A stretch of 64,000 bases of DNA, from assembly GCF_047663525.1 (NCBI RefSeq), contig NC_092590.1, forward strand, positions 52,854,501 through 52,918,500, in the 5' to 3' direction. Shown here piece by piece: positions 1-21,733 of this stretch. The translations under genes and the position numbers were made by a program. Each line of letters opens with the position of its first letter. Position 1 is the first letter of the stretch. The notes under the pieces are model-generated. The model had not been told where the DNA came from, did not search any database, and worked only from the letters and a program-made list of their open reading frames with translations. This stretch comes from Anas platyrhynchos. Taxonomy: Eukaryota; Chordata; Aves; Anseriformes; Anatidae.

Positions 1-12330
<12,330 letters not shown>

Positions 12331-14170
12331 ACAGCTGTCAGTTAGAAAAGAACTGATATTGAGGACACTTCAAACTATTATTGAGCACCTTTCATTAAAA
12401 AAAAAAAGGAAGAAAGAATTTAAAAAATACGTTCCAGCAATCCTGAAATATGACAGGAAGAAATATGACAAGAAGAAATTGTTCCATCAGAAGGAAAAAT
12501 CTAAGAATTGTAGTTAACATCTTACTTGACTGCTCTTTCTACACAGTAGCTGTGTGGCAGTAGTATTTTTTTTATTAAATATATGTATAAAAACTCCGTG
12601 AAAGGAAAAGGGCTTAAATGTAATGCATACATATGCATTATTTTCTGTTGTAACAGAACTATAAATGGTGTTTGCAGTAACAGCCTCTAAAGGTTGAACC
12701 AATGCTGCAGGTGGGATGAGGCTAAAATCAAGGCTGGTTTATTTTGGCTGAAGACCTGCAATGCTTCGTGGCTTTCCAGCAGCAGTAGATATAATCATCA
12801 ACTAATACCTATTGAGACACTTTGCAATGTCATGAAGAATGTGCGGTCGAACACGAGCAGGATGACTTCTGACTGCAAAAACTGTTCACTTCTCAATGTT
12901 TTATTTGCATTTGTTGTCTGTAACAAGGAAATGATGTGTGTGAGTTGGAATGTATGGCTACGTGACAGTTGTTTTTTGAAGGTATGGATGATTGTTAAAT
13001 AAGGTCTCAGAGCATGCTTAAAAGAGCTGCAAGATTATTTTTGAAGAAATTTTATTTTATTAGATCTAATCCTCATAGTGTGTAAATGTTAGGACATTTA
13101 ATAATATTTTAAACTGGGATTTCCCAGTGTTTCTAAAAGAAATAATATATCTGTTAACTTTATTGGAATGCTGCTCAGTTCTCTGATCAGTGCTTATGTT
13201 ACAAATATTGATAACAACTAACCAAAAAGTAGCTGCCTGCAGAGACTTTAAAATGTATATTAAAGATATATGCTGCCCATCAGCAATTCTCACTAGAAGT
13301 TAACTTATTTTATTCTGTATATATTCTAGAAACTGTATAGTGCAAAAACAGTATTTTTCTTGTAAATTTGTGCAATGCACTGTTAAGACAGTAGGTGTAT
13401 AAAGCTATGAGGGGAAGGGGAGCTCTCCCTGGTGGTAGTCACATACATGACTTGCAGTCTGAGCAGTCTGCAGGGTTCAAAGAGTTTGAATGCACATACA
13501 TGCATCTTCATGACTCAACTTAAGCCTAAGGAATTGGGACTATAGAGGAAAAAAAAAGACCGACTACCAAACCATGCAAACAGGCAATATACTCATAGTT
13601 CAGTGTCAAAGTCTGTAGCATAAAACAAACTGGATTCTGTTGAAACCAATAGCATTTTGTAAAAAAATAAAAATAAAACAAAAAAAATAAAAAAGAATGT
13701 AGTCCCACAATTCCTGTGATTTGAAAGGAACACCCAGTATTTTTATATACATCTCTTACCCACTGTGATTTTTTTTAATGGGCTCTAATTCCAGAGTTTA
13801 GAATGTAGAATTGAATTCTTAGCTCTGCCTTTTTGGGGGAATTGGACCCCACTAGAAATATAATTATGCTGAAACGCATTAATTGAAGGCACTGTGCACG
13901 CTGTTGGACTGCTGACAGTAGTTGTTATCCTAACAAGCTCTGTAACTGGTCAAGGCACATCCATAATCACTGTATTTTTTCTCTGACCCTGATAAAATTG
14001 AATTATTTTGATGGTTTTGTGGTACTGTAGATGGTGTTCTTAATTATTTAATAAGTATTTACAGGGGGGGGGAATAAGTAGTTTTATTTAGTGGTGCATT
14101 ACACTTTTATTTACATCATCTTTTACCAGCTTTTTTTGTAAAAATAAAAGACATTGTATCTATCATCTTG
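12331..14170 (+). other. FRYL: FRYL 3' untranslated region (inferred)
   Basis: About 1.8 kb of AT-rich unique sequence from the stop codon to the first canonical AATAAA followed by a T-rich stretch (hexamer at 14143-14148). A-rich stretches with AATAAA-like hexamers at about 13660-13695 could serve as proximal sites. The 3' boundary is inferred from the hexamer alone. Confidence 0.55.
14143..14148 (+). terminator. FRYL: Candidate FRYL poly(A) signal AATAAA
   Basis: A canonical AATAAA about 1.8 kb after the FRYL stop, followed within 35 bases by tgtgtattttta, a GU/U-rich downstream element. Cleavage would fall near 14160-14175. The only comparable cluster lies at about 13660-13695. Confidence 0.5.
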
Positions 14171-14688
14171 TGTATTTTTACAAGCTAGAAGTCCATACTG
14201 TACTTTTAGGAGTGCTTAAGTACATACCTAAACACTGACTACAGAGGACTGGGAGCCCCAAACTCCTTTTTTTTTCCCCCCCTCATGTCCTGTCAATGCA
14301 AGAGGATTTTCCTAGGCAACTTCTGAGGACATTAGAGGTTTTGTAAGGCAACTGAAGCCTGAATTTCTATACATAATTCTTCAGTTATACATCTTCCTTG
14401 GTTTACAATAGCTAGTAGAAATGGGACCTGCCCTATGGAATAGAAATCATGGTACCTTGTCATCTGGATATTCCTTCTTTCACAGAAGTTCAAGAATTAT
14501 TTCCAAACTTCCGCTGCACAGCTTGTTCTGTACAGGGTCCTGCCCTTTGCTATTAGCTGCTTACAGGTCTCCTCATAGAGAAGTATTAGGCCAGGTTGAA
14601 CACTGTTCTTGCTGGTTGCTACTTCTCCAAAATTACTCACTCTTGACTACTGCAAGAGCTGTCACCCTGCGTCGCCTGGTGCCAGGTA

Positions 14689-15385
14689 CCACAGAATCAC
14701 TAAGGGTGGAAAAGGCCTCCAAGACCATCCAGTCCAACCATCCCCCTACCACCATCACCACTAAAACACATCCCTCAGCACCATGTCCAACCTTTCCTTG
14801 AACACCCCCAGGGAGGGTGACTCCACCACCTCCCTGGGCAACCCACCCCAATGCCTGACTGCTCTTCCTGAGAAGAAATGTCTCCTCATTTCTAATCCAA
14901 ACCTCCCCTGGCACAACTTGAGGCCATTCCCTCCGGTCCTATCACAAGTTACCTGTGAGAAGAGACCGACCCCAGCTCCCCACAGCTTCCTTTCAGGGAG
15001 TTGCAGAGAGCAATGAGGTCTCCCCTGAGCCTCCTCCAGACTAAACACCCCCAGCTCCCTCAGCCGCTCCTCACAGGACTTGTGCTCCAGGCCCCTCACC
15101 AGCTTCACAGCCCTTCTCTGGACACTCCTCAGGGCCTCGTTATCCTTGTGGTGGGGAGCCCAAAACTGAACAGTACTCGAGGTGCAGCCTCACCAGAGCA
15201 GAGCACAGGGGGATGGATGATCACCTCCCTGCTCCTGCTGCCTCCACTACTGATAGAGGCCAGGATGCCATTGGCCTTCTCGGCCACCTGCGCACACTGC
15301 TGGCTCATGTTCTGCCACGCATTGACCAACCCTCAGATCCTTCCCTCTGCACAGCTTGCCAGCTGCTCCACCCCAAGCAAGGTAT
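14689..15385 (-). mobile_element. CR1 LINE 3' fragment, degraded
   Basis: The low-coordinate end carries the CR1 tail (acagaatcac) and the typical 3' UTR text ending ccagtccaacc. It then runs through reverse-oriented ORF2 sequence; the - strand frames at 14761-15108 and 15129-15329 contain the CR1 signatures [18 protein letters not shown] and NMSQQCAQVAEKANGI. The frame is broken between the two, so this is an old 5'-truncated copy. It lies between the convergent 3' ends of FRYL and ZAR1. The upper boundary is approximate. Confidence 0.9.
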
Positions 15386-18007
15386 GTGCTAAACCTCTCA
15401 GCAGTAAAGGCTGTCTGAAACCCAGCAAGATGTCAGACACCTCTGTGAGATGTGCTGAACACAGCCCTGACTGAGCTAATGTCTGCAAAGACTCTTCATG
15501 AAGAAGCCGTACAGGGCAAGTTCAAGGTATCTTTGAAGAACTGACAGCTCTGTTCCTTCCTGCTTTGCATGATCACAGAGGTCACAGTCAGCTTTCCTTC
15601 TTTCTGCTGGATCTAGGACCCAGTGTCCATAACACACAGCATCTGCTGTCAAGGACATGACAGAGCAGTAAAGCAGAACAGGGTATGGGATTGTTACTGT
15701 GGCATCAAGTAAAAGCACTGAATGCATTTACATAAGAGGATGGGCAGTCAGAGCTACTGCTGCATTAAGGAATGTCATAGCACGAAGGAAAGCTCGTTTC
15801 ATATCCCTGCCCACTGCACTCCCACTCTGCCCAGGCCCAAAACCTCACAACAGGTGAAGGCCGGCCCAGGCCCAGCCCTCAGCCAGCTGCCTGAACCCTG
15901 CTGAAGCTCACCTGCAGCACTGACCAGCTGCACCCCCTCCTCCTCCGGCCACACACCTTCCTCCAGCAGCAGCTGCTGATAGAGACCAGTGCTAAGGCAT
16001 GCTCAGCTCCACTCCGGGCTGTTACTGATAATCACAGGAGCCGGCCTGTTCACAGCAAGTAATCCTCAGAGCAATGCTTGTGAGAATATCCGTATGAGTA
16101 GGAAGTGCTCAACTGCTCATGTTTCTGTTTGCTGCCGTAACATTTCATATGGACACAGCACAAAATGACTTCTCAAAGTCATTACCACAGTGAACACTTG
16201 TAACAGTCAGTCTCACACGCTGCATCAGGAAAAACTACAGCTCTTTGAGGGGAGGCAAACAGGAAAATGAGTACACGAACATCCCTTGAGGGAAATATGC
16301 TCAGGAAAGACTTAAAGCAGCCCAGATCACCATTACTACTGGGAGCTGAGGTAGCCTGTGGGTAGGTGGCTGCAGAGAGCAGACCTGCCTCTGCCTCTAG
16401 CACTGGAGCCGTAGGCAGGATTAAGGCACCATCTACTTTCCAAGTAGGACACGGCAAGGATGGAACCAAAAGTCTTCTAGTGAGCTGGTAAAGTATCCTT
16501 TGTGATACTGGGGAGAGTGCTTCTAGGGGAAGCATGAAATAAGACAGCTCCTGCTCTGGGGTTGGTGGGTCTGCTACTCATTCCCAGAATGAGTTTGGCT
16601 GCTATAGCAAGTAGTGAAGCAAGACTAAAATTACTATGCGATAAATTAGCAGTGATTCATTATACCTTACTGCTAAAGATCTGAATGCCAGAACTATGAG
16701 AAGCTACTGCAGTAAGTTCAAGGGACACGTTAAAATAAAGGAGGAGTTGACAGCAAGAGGAGTTCTGTGTTCCAGCTGAGCTACAGAATTAACCCTGCCC
16801 CTCTAAATGGACACTCATGGGTGCAGAGGACAACCTGTGCCTAGCCTGCCATACAAGTTTCTTTAAGAGAAGCAGCTACCACAGCTGTTGACAGGATGCT
16901 TCCCCCTTGCTCTCTTTAGGGAGGGGGGAATCACACAAGCCAGGTGCAGGCACAGGTCAGTTTGATGGAGAAGTCAGTCTTTCCCAAAAGAAGTTACCTT
17001 AAAGAGTTCTCCAAGAGGCTTAGGCCAGCATAATGCTTAATTTCAAAGTTCACAGCTTTATTAGCATTCTCAGGAAAGTACATGTCCCATCAGTTTACCC
17101 AGCTCCTTAGCTACGAGGCAGAGGGCATAAGATTTTAACCAATTCATGAGTCTGTTCAGGTGGCAGTTCTGTGGTGCCAGAGCCAGCTTGTAACACTACT
17201 GCCTCTCTGCTGAGGCCCTTGACAGCAAAAACAGGCTTTGGACACTGCTGGTTCTGCCTTCACTATACCAAGAGCCCCAGCAGGGTGCAGGGGTTTGGTC
17301 CTTTCCTGACAGAAGACAGCAAAACCACCTCTAGATCTAAGTGAAAGCCACCAAGTGCACAGCTCTGTGTGTGTCATCTGCAGGTACAGAGGGAACCCAG
17401 GGAGATGCAGTGTTATATTTCTGAGCCTGTGAAGGGTCACTTCTCCTGATAACCCAGTGGAAGTAAGATGTGCAATCTATTTACGAGAAGCCTGTAACAC
17501 CAGTGACTCCCTTCCCCAAGGCTTTGTGAGAGCTGTCCCTGAAGGTGCCTCAGGACCACCACAAGCCTTTTTGGCCCTGATCTATACAGCACAAGCTGAG
17601 CCAGAGCCAGGCACAGACCGCCTGTGCCAGTAGCAGCAGCCTAGCTCCCACAGAGCACTTTTCTCCACAATTAGCCAGAGATGAACAGCAGGTACAGACT
17701 TGCTACATGGAGTACCAGTGTGCCCAGCAAGTGAATACAACTGGGCATTTTGTTCACAAGTGATGCTCTACTGCCTACTGTAATGTTTTGATGTTCAAGT
17801 GATTGAACTTCCAGTGCAGGAGGAGTAACAGACATCCTTTCCCATCTGACATTCTACAAGGTGCTACCATCAAGACAGTGATGCCAAGACCACCACTAGT
17901 TTGCAAACCATTAGTTGTCGGGTCCTTCCTTATGCAAGTTATGGAAGCTGCAACCCTCTGAGCTGGGCACAAACCCACCTGATCACCTGAGAGTGCTTTG
18001 CAATACT
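15386..18007. other. Spacer between the convergent FRYL and ZAR1 genes
   Basis: 2.6 kb of moderately GC-rich unique sequence. Open frames at 15476-15727, 16182-16535 and 17156-17440 on the - strand show no recognisable domain and no splice structure that I could join. An AATAAA on the - strand (plus-strand tttatt at 17057-17062) could be a distal ZAR1 poly(A) signal. Nothing else is supported. Confidence 0.5.
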
Positions 18008-18013
18008 TTTAAT
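18008..18013 (-). terminator. ZAR1: Candidate ZAR1 poly(A) signal ATTAAA
   Basis: On the - strand ATTAAA lies about 126 nt past the ZAR1 stop codon, in a stretch that turns AT-rich after the GC-rich gene. It would give a short 3' UTR. No clear TTTTAT cytoplasmic polyadenylation element was seen between stop and hexamer. Confidence 0.4.
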
Positions 18014-18138
18014 CACATGCTTTCCCAGCTACACCTCGCTAAGCATCCTCAAACAATAACAGCAACAACAAAAAATCTCTGCTCTACTCGCAGTCTCGTA
18101 GAAGAGCCCCGAAACCAATGAAAACCCCCATCATCCCC

Positions 18139-18282
18139 TCAGATAATGTACTTGAAGCTGAAGGTGCTGTCGCAGGAGAGGCGTTTCCCCTTGCACCTCC
18201 CGCAGAGGTCCTGGCGGTGGGGCCTCTTGGGGTCCACGTGGCGCAGCTTCACGGGGCAGGTGCACCTCGTCTGCTTGCAGCT
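18139..18282 (-). CDS. ZAR1: ZAR1 exon 4 (terminal)
   Basis: 144 nt, 47 codons plus TGA. It follows the acceptor ccccgcag. It encodes SCKQTRCTCPVKLRHVDPKR then PHRQDLCGRCKGKRLSC, ending DSTFSFKYII. The last cysteines and basic residues complete the zinc-binding, RNA-contacting domain. Confidence 0.95.
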   Translation of the reverse strand, partial: SCKQTRCTCPVKLRHVDPKRPHRQDLCGRCKGKRLSCDSTFSFKYII

Positions 18283-19492
18283 CTGCGGGGCGAGGCAGCG
18301 GTCGGCGCCCTGACCCCAAACACGGCGGGGCGAGGCGGGGGGGACGCCCCTTACCTGGCAGGTGATGTCCTCCACGCGGTACGGGTTGTAGGACTTCTGG
18401 CAGGTCCGGCAGAACTGGCGGAAATAGACCTGGGGGGGGGCAGGCGGGGGGTCAGTTTTGGGGGGCAGGATGGGGGCGGTGGGGGGGCCCTGGGCTGAGC
18501 TTACCTTGTTGGTGCCCTGCACGCACCAGACGTAGGCGCTCTCCCAGCGGATGTTGCAGTCCTTGCAGTGGTAGTAGCCGTACTTCTGCTCCAGGAACTG
18601 CCAGGGACAGCTGTTAGCGGGGTGGGGGGGCTCTCCCCGGACCCGCCCCGCTCCGCTCCCCGCCGCCCCTCACCTGGAAGCGCAGCCGGGTCTTGCCCGG
18701 GGCCGCCTCCCGCTTCTGGGCGGCTGCCGGCGGCTCTGCCCGCGCCTCCTGCTCCTTCTCCTCCTTCTCCTGCTCCTTCTCCTCCTTCTCCCGGCTCCCC
18801 TCCGGCCCCGGGGCAGCGGCCGGGCGCTGCTCCAGCGGCTCAGCCTCAGCCTTGGCCTCGCCCTCACCCTCGGGGGGCTTCTCCCAGCTGGCCCGCACGG
18901 CGGCCGCCTCCGCCTCCCGCCGCTGCTTCTCGGCCGCCTCCTCCCCGGCGGCGGGGGGCTCCTGCTCGGGCTCCTCCAGGAAGGCGGTGAGCCTGCGGGA
19001 CGCCACGGGCGAGTAGACGGCGATGGTGCGGGGGAAGCGCACGGCGCGGGTGCTGGTGGTGGCGGGGCTGCCCTGCTCCTGCTCCGGGTACCGCTCCGCA
19101 TCCCGCTCCGCATCCTGCTCCGGATCAGCTTCGCGGAGCCTGGCGGCGGGGCCGGGCCGGCGGCGGAGCAGCGTGCGGGGCCCCAGCGAGCACTGCACCG
19201 AGGCGTCCTGCCGCGGGTTCACCTGCACGCCCACCTCCTTGGTGTTGGCCTTGCGGAGCCGCGGCGTCAGGTTGGGGTTCACCTGCGACAGGATGGCCTT
19301 CAGCTGCGCCCGCTGGTAGTTGTCGAAGTACTCGGCCGCCGCCGCCGCCGCCTCCCCGTAAGCCGAGAAGTAGCCGCCCCCCCGGGGCCGCCAGCCGCCC
19401 GCAGCCCCCGCCTTGCCCTTGGGCTGCGGGTAGCGGTAGGAGTAGGGCGGGTAGGCGGCGTACAGGTAGCTCTCCATTGCCTCCTCCGACAT
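18139..19492 (-). CDS. ZAR1: ZAR1 (zygote arrest 1), complete, four exons
   Basis: Exons are 19492-18674, 18597-18505, 18429-18355 and 18282-18139, joined in phase 0 throughout to give 376 residues. ZAR1 is an oocyte cytoplasmic RNA-binding protein needed for the oocyte-to-embryo transition and maternal mRNA control. The N-terminus is MSEEAMESYLYAAYPPYSYR, and a conserved block (ILSQVNPNLTPRLRKANTKE) follows near residues 68-87. A long alanine/glutamate-rich low-complexity middle spans about residues 120-265. The C-terminal zinc-binding domain (residues about 274-376) has cysteines at 284, 287, 298, 311, 314, 328, 331, 336, 338, 356, 359 and 366, the zf-3CxxC arrangement of ZAR proteins. It is somewhat shorter than human ZAR1. 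All introns are only 72-76 bp. ZAR1L is rejected because SLC10A4 and SLAIN2 lie next to it. Confidence 0.95.
18355..18429 (-). CDS. ZAR1: ZAR1 exon 3
   Basis: 75 nt, 25 codons, phase 0, between a C-rich acceptor (cccccccag) and the donor CAG|gtaagg. It encodes VYFRQFCRTCQKSYNPYR then VEDITCQ, the second CxxC of the zinc domain. Confidence 0.95.
18505..18597 (-). CDS. ZAR1: ZAR1 exon 2
   Basis: 93 nt, 31 codons, phase 0. The acceptor is ctggcag and the donor AAG|gtaagc. It encodes FLEQKYGYYHCKDCNIRW followed by ESAYVWCVQGTNK, with the first CxxC pair and a third cysteine of the zinc domain. Confidence 0.95.
18674..19492 (-). CDS. ZAR1: ZAR1 exon 1
   Basis: 819 nt, 273 codons, from ATG (19490-19492) to CGC TTC CAG|gtgagg. 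A second in-frame ATG (Met6) follows closely. It encodes the tyrosine/proline-rich start, the conserved N-terminal block and a strongly biased charged region with repeated EKEEKEQ and DAER units. The GC-rich third positions fit the surrounding CpG island. Confidence 0.93.
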
Positions 19493-19523
19493 CGCGCAGG
19501 GCTCAGCGCTGCCCCCCGGGGGC

Positions 19524-19531
19524 CTTAAATA
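19524..19531 (-). promoter_or_regulatory. ZAR1: TATA-like box upstream of ZAR1
   Basis: On the - strand TATTTAAG stands out in otherwise almost pure G/C sequence. It is the only AT-rich octamer in the 150 bp before the ZAR1 start and lies only 32-39 nt before the first ATG. At a normal TATA-to-start distance, transcription would begin within about 10 nt of that ATG. It is inferred to be the core promoter of an oocyte-restricted gene. Confidence 0.45.
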
Positions 19532-19954
19532 CCCCCGGGGTGGGGCACGGCCCCCTCCCGCCCGCCCCCGACGGCGCCTGCCCCGCAGCCTCCTCCCGGC
19601 CCCGGCCCTGCCGGAGGGGTCCCGGGGCCGTGCAGCCCCCCCTGCCCGAGCCCCCCGCGGGATGAAGCAGCGGGGACCACGTTTGGCTCAGCTCGGCCGT
19701 GTATTTGCGGGGAGGACAAGGAGCGCGGCGGCGTTACAGCGGGGGGAGCACGGGGGGTACACGCGTGCAAAGTGCTTCGCCCACCCACCCGCCCTGGTGC
19801 TGCATCGCTTCGACTCCTCCAAAACGCTGGGCTCCTTCCTCGCACCGCTCCTGCTGTGCTCAGGTGGATGGGGGCCTCCTTGCACGAAGACGTATGGTCA
19901 TCGGGATGCGTCGCAATGGTAGTTTTTTCCTTTTTTTCTTCTTTTTTTGTAATT

Positions 19955-19960
19955 TTTATA
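19955..19960 (-). terminator. SLC10A4: Possible SLC10A4 poly(A) signal, variant TATAAA
   Basis: A variant hexamer on the - strand 110 nt after the SLC10A4 stop, followed by an A-rich rather than GU-rich tract. It is listed because no canonical hexamer exists before the ZAR1 start. Weak. Confidence 0.25.
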
Positions 19961-19986
19961 CACATGTTTGAGGAAACACAACGGCA

Positions 19987-20001
19987 ACACACACACACAC
20001 A
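19987..20001. repeat. Short (AC)n microsatellite
   Basis: About seven AC units in the SLC10A4 3' flank, upstream of the ZAR1 promoter. Confidence 0.8.
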
Positions 20002-20070
20002 TCACCTCATACGATGGGAGCAGCTGGAACAGCGGTGGGCCCGGCCCCGGGTGTCACCGTGGTGTCGTGC

Positions 20071-20586
20071 CTAAAGCGCGGTCTGCGTCGGCTCCATCGG
20101 AACCAAGCCGCGCTCCTCTGCGGTCACCGTGCCGTACGAGGTGTCGGCCACCTCCTCTTCTTTCAGCTTCTTGTAGGAAATATCCGTGTCTTCCTCTTCG
20201 CCGAGCGCCTCTTGTTTGTAGCTGTCTCTCCCGTACATCTTGTACGCCAGCACAAAGAGTCCCGCTTCTGCCGACTGAAACAGCGCGTAAAGCAAGGGGA
20301 ACATGTACATGCTCCCTATGAGCTGCGGGGGGAAGGTGAGTTTTAGGATGGCGGTGCAGAGCTGGACGTTTTGGCACCCTGTTTCCAACGAGACCGTTCT
20401 CCTGCAGTGCGGGGGCATTTTAAAGACGGTGGCTAAGCCGTATCCCAAGGCGTACCCCGCCAGAGGCATCAGCACCGCGATGGCGTAGACGGATGCAGGA
20501 ATGTGTGCCATCAGCTCTGGTCCCAGCATGGTCCCCGTCAGGATGAACAGGATCACCAGAGTCACCAGGAGGGACCACAGGGAGAT
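20071..20586 (-). CDS. SLC10A4: SLC10A4 exon 3 (terminal)
   Basis: 516 nt, 171 codons plus stop, after the acceptor tgtgccag. It begins ISLWSLLVTLVILFILTG and covers the last membrane spans with ETGCQNVQLC and FPLLYALFQSAEAGLF. It ends with the conserved acidic tail and MEPTQTAL. Confidence 0.95.
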   Translation of the reverse strand: MSLWSLLVTLVILFILTGTMLGPELMAHIPASVYAIAVLMPLAGYALGYGLATVFKMPPHCRRTVSLETGCQNVQLCTAILKLTFPPQLIGSMYMFPLLYALFQSAEAGLFVLAYKMYGRDSYKQEALGEEEDTDISYKKLKEEEVADTSYGTVTAEERGLVPMEPTQTAL

Positions 20587-21733
20587 CTGGCACAGACACA
20601 GACATTGACAAATGACACAGGGGTTATTAGTTTAAAAGCAACTAGAGGCTTGACAGAGAGTGAATTGCAGAGGGTGGCTGTACTGCTGTTCCTGTCTTTG
20701 CTTCTTGCCCGGGAGTTTGGAGGTCTTTGCTCTTATCCCAAGAAGGGAAGGGGCTGAAATCGTCCCTGACCGTTGTCCTTCAGGGAGAATTGATGGGAAA
20801 TCAGAGCAGTGGGCTCGTGCTGCCCGTTCCTTTTGCCACGAGGTCATTTTGCCCGCATGGTCTGAGGGAGCGTGGCTGTGCCTGTGGTGGGCTTCCCCAG
20901 CCCCAGGGACAGCGGGCAGCCTCCCCTCGGGGGCTCAGCCTGCACCCCCTGCCCTTCCCCTGCCTTTCCCTCTCACTCCCACCACTACTCTCCACCACAG
21001 CCCCCCCGGGACCTCCCTCCCCGTCCCCGGGGTGCCCTCCCAGGCCGCCCCGTCGGGGGGTCCCTACCTTAACCAGCAGGTCGGCGGCGCGGGGGTGCCG
21101 GTATCGGATGAGCACCCCCAGGCCGATGGGCAGCAGGGTGCTGCCCAGCGTCAGGCTCACTGCCCCCAGGGGCAGCAGCTGCACCAGCGCCGTGTTGATC
21201 CAGTGGCGGCTGTACACCCAGAGGCACAGCGGCATCAGGAACAGGGCCAGCAGCGTGGACGAGGCGGTCATGATAATGCTGCGAGGGAGAGAGACGCCGG
21301 ATCACCGCCGGATCGCCGCCAGATCACCCCCTCCCTGGGGTATTTCAAGGCAGGGGCAGGGGGCTCGGCAGGGCGCCTACCTGAGGTTCATGTCCCCGTC
21401 GACGAGCACCGACATGAGGTTGGAGAGGTTTCCCCCGGGGCAGCAGCCGCACAGCAGCACGGCCACGGCCGCCACCTCGTCCAGGGCGAAGAGGAGGGCG
21501 AGGAGGAAGGCCAGCAGCGGCATGGCCACGAACTGCCCCAGCAGCGCCAGCAGCACCCCCACGGGCCGCCGCAGCTGCTGGCCCAGCTGCCCCAGCTCCA
21601 CGGCGCAGCCCAGCCCCAGCATGGTCACGCACAGCGCCAGCCCCACCAGCACGCTCAAGCCCTGGCTCAGGGAGCGGTCCCCGAGCCCCCCGTCGGTCCC
21701 GGCCGCCGCCGGGGGCTGCTCCGAGCCGGCCAT
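20071..21733 (-). CDS. SLC10A4: SLC10A4, sodium/bile-acid cotransporter family, complete
   Basis: Exons are 21733-21381, 21278-21068 and 20586-20071 (phases 2, 0), giving 359 residues. This is an orphan member of the SLC10 (SBF) family, associated in mammals with synaptic vesicles of cholinergic and monoaminergic neurons; its substrate is not firmly established. Hydrophobic membrane spans begin about residue 26 and continue to about residue 303. The family signature GCCPGGNLSN is at residues 96-105, followed by DGDMNLSIIMT. The sodium-site motif ETGCQNVQL has Glu256 and Gln260. The cytoplasmic tail DTDISYKKLKEEEVADTSYG is diagnostic for SLC10A4. The start at 21731-21733 has G at -3 and +4. 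The N-terminal tail is much shorter than the human one (359 against 437 residues in my memory). An in-frame upstream start at 22102 would add a low-complexity, probably untranslated, segment. Confidence 0.94.
20587..21067 (-). other. SLC10A4 intron 2
   Basis: A 481-bp intron with donor AAG|gtaggg and acceptor tgtgccag; GC-rich and C-rich on the plus strand. The 102-bp intron 1 (21279-21380) is separate. No other feature. Confidence 0.85.
21068..21278 (-). CDS. SLC10A4: SLC10A4 exon 2
   Basis: 211 nt after the acceptor ccctcgcag. Its first base completes Ser118 and it ends GTT AAG|gtaggg in phase 0. It encodes IIMTASSTLLALFLMPLCL and then the spans LLPLGAVSLTLGSTLLPIGL. The intron upstream is only 102 bp. 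Confidence 0.93.
21381..21733 (-). CDS. SLC10A4: SLC10A4 exon 1
   Basis: 353 nt from the ATG to AAC CTC AG|gtaggc, phase 2. It encodes the short N-terminal tail, the first transmembrane spans (SVLVGLALCVTMLGLG) and the signature CCPGGNLSNLMS. The start is chosen for its strong context and position just before the conserved membrane domain. Confidence 0.88.

Larger units (their letters stand above)
19493..20070 (-). other. 578-bp gap between SLC10A4 stop and ZAR1 start
   Basis: This interval must hold both the SLC10A4 3' UTR and the ZAR1 promoter, as both genes are read on the - strand. The ZAR1 side is GC-rich; the SLC10A4 side holds a pyrimidine-rich stretch (19923-19950) and a short (AC)n microsatellite at 19987-20001. 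No canonical AATAAA or ATTAAA is present on the - strand; TATAAA at 19955-19960 is the best variant hexamer. Confidence 0.7.

Noticed and set aside
14421-14801. 126-codon + strand frame after FRYL
   Set aside because: Its second half is antisense CR1 tail sequence, and there is no domain or splice context.
18118-19665. Several + strand open frames of about 60-140 codons in the ZAR1 area
   Set aside because: They are antisense to ZAR1 exons in the CpG island, with Pro/Ser/Arg-rich composition and no homology; explained by base composition.
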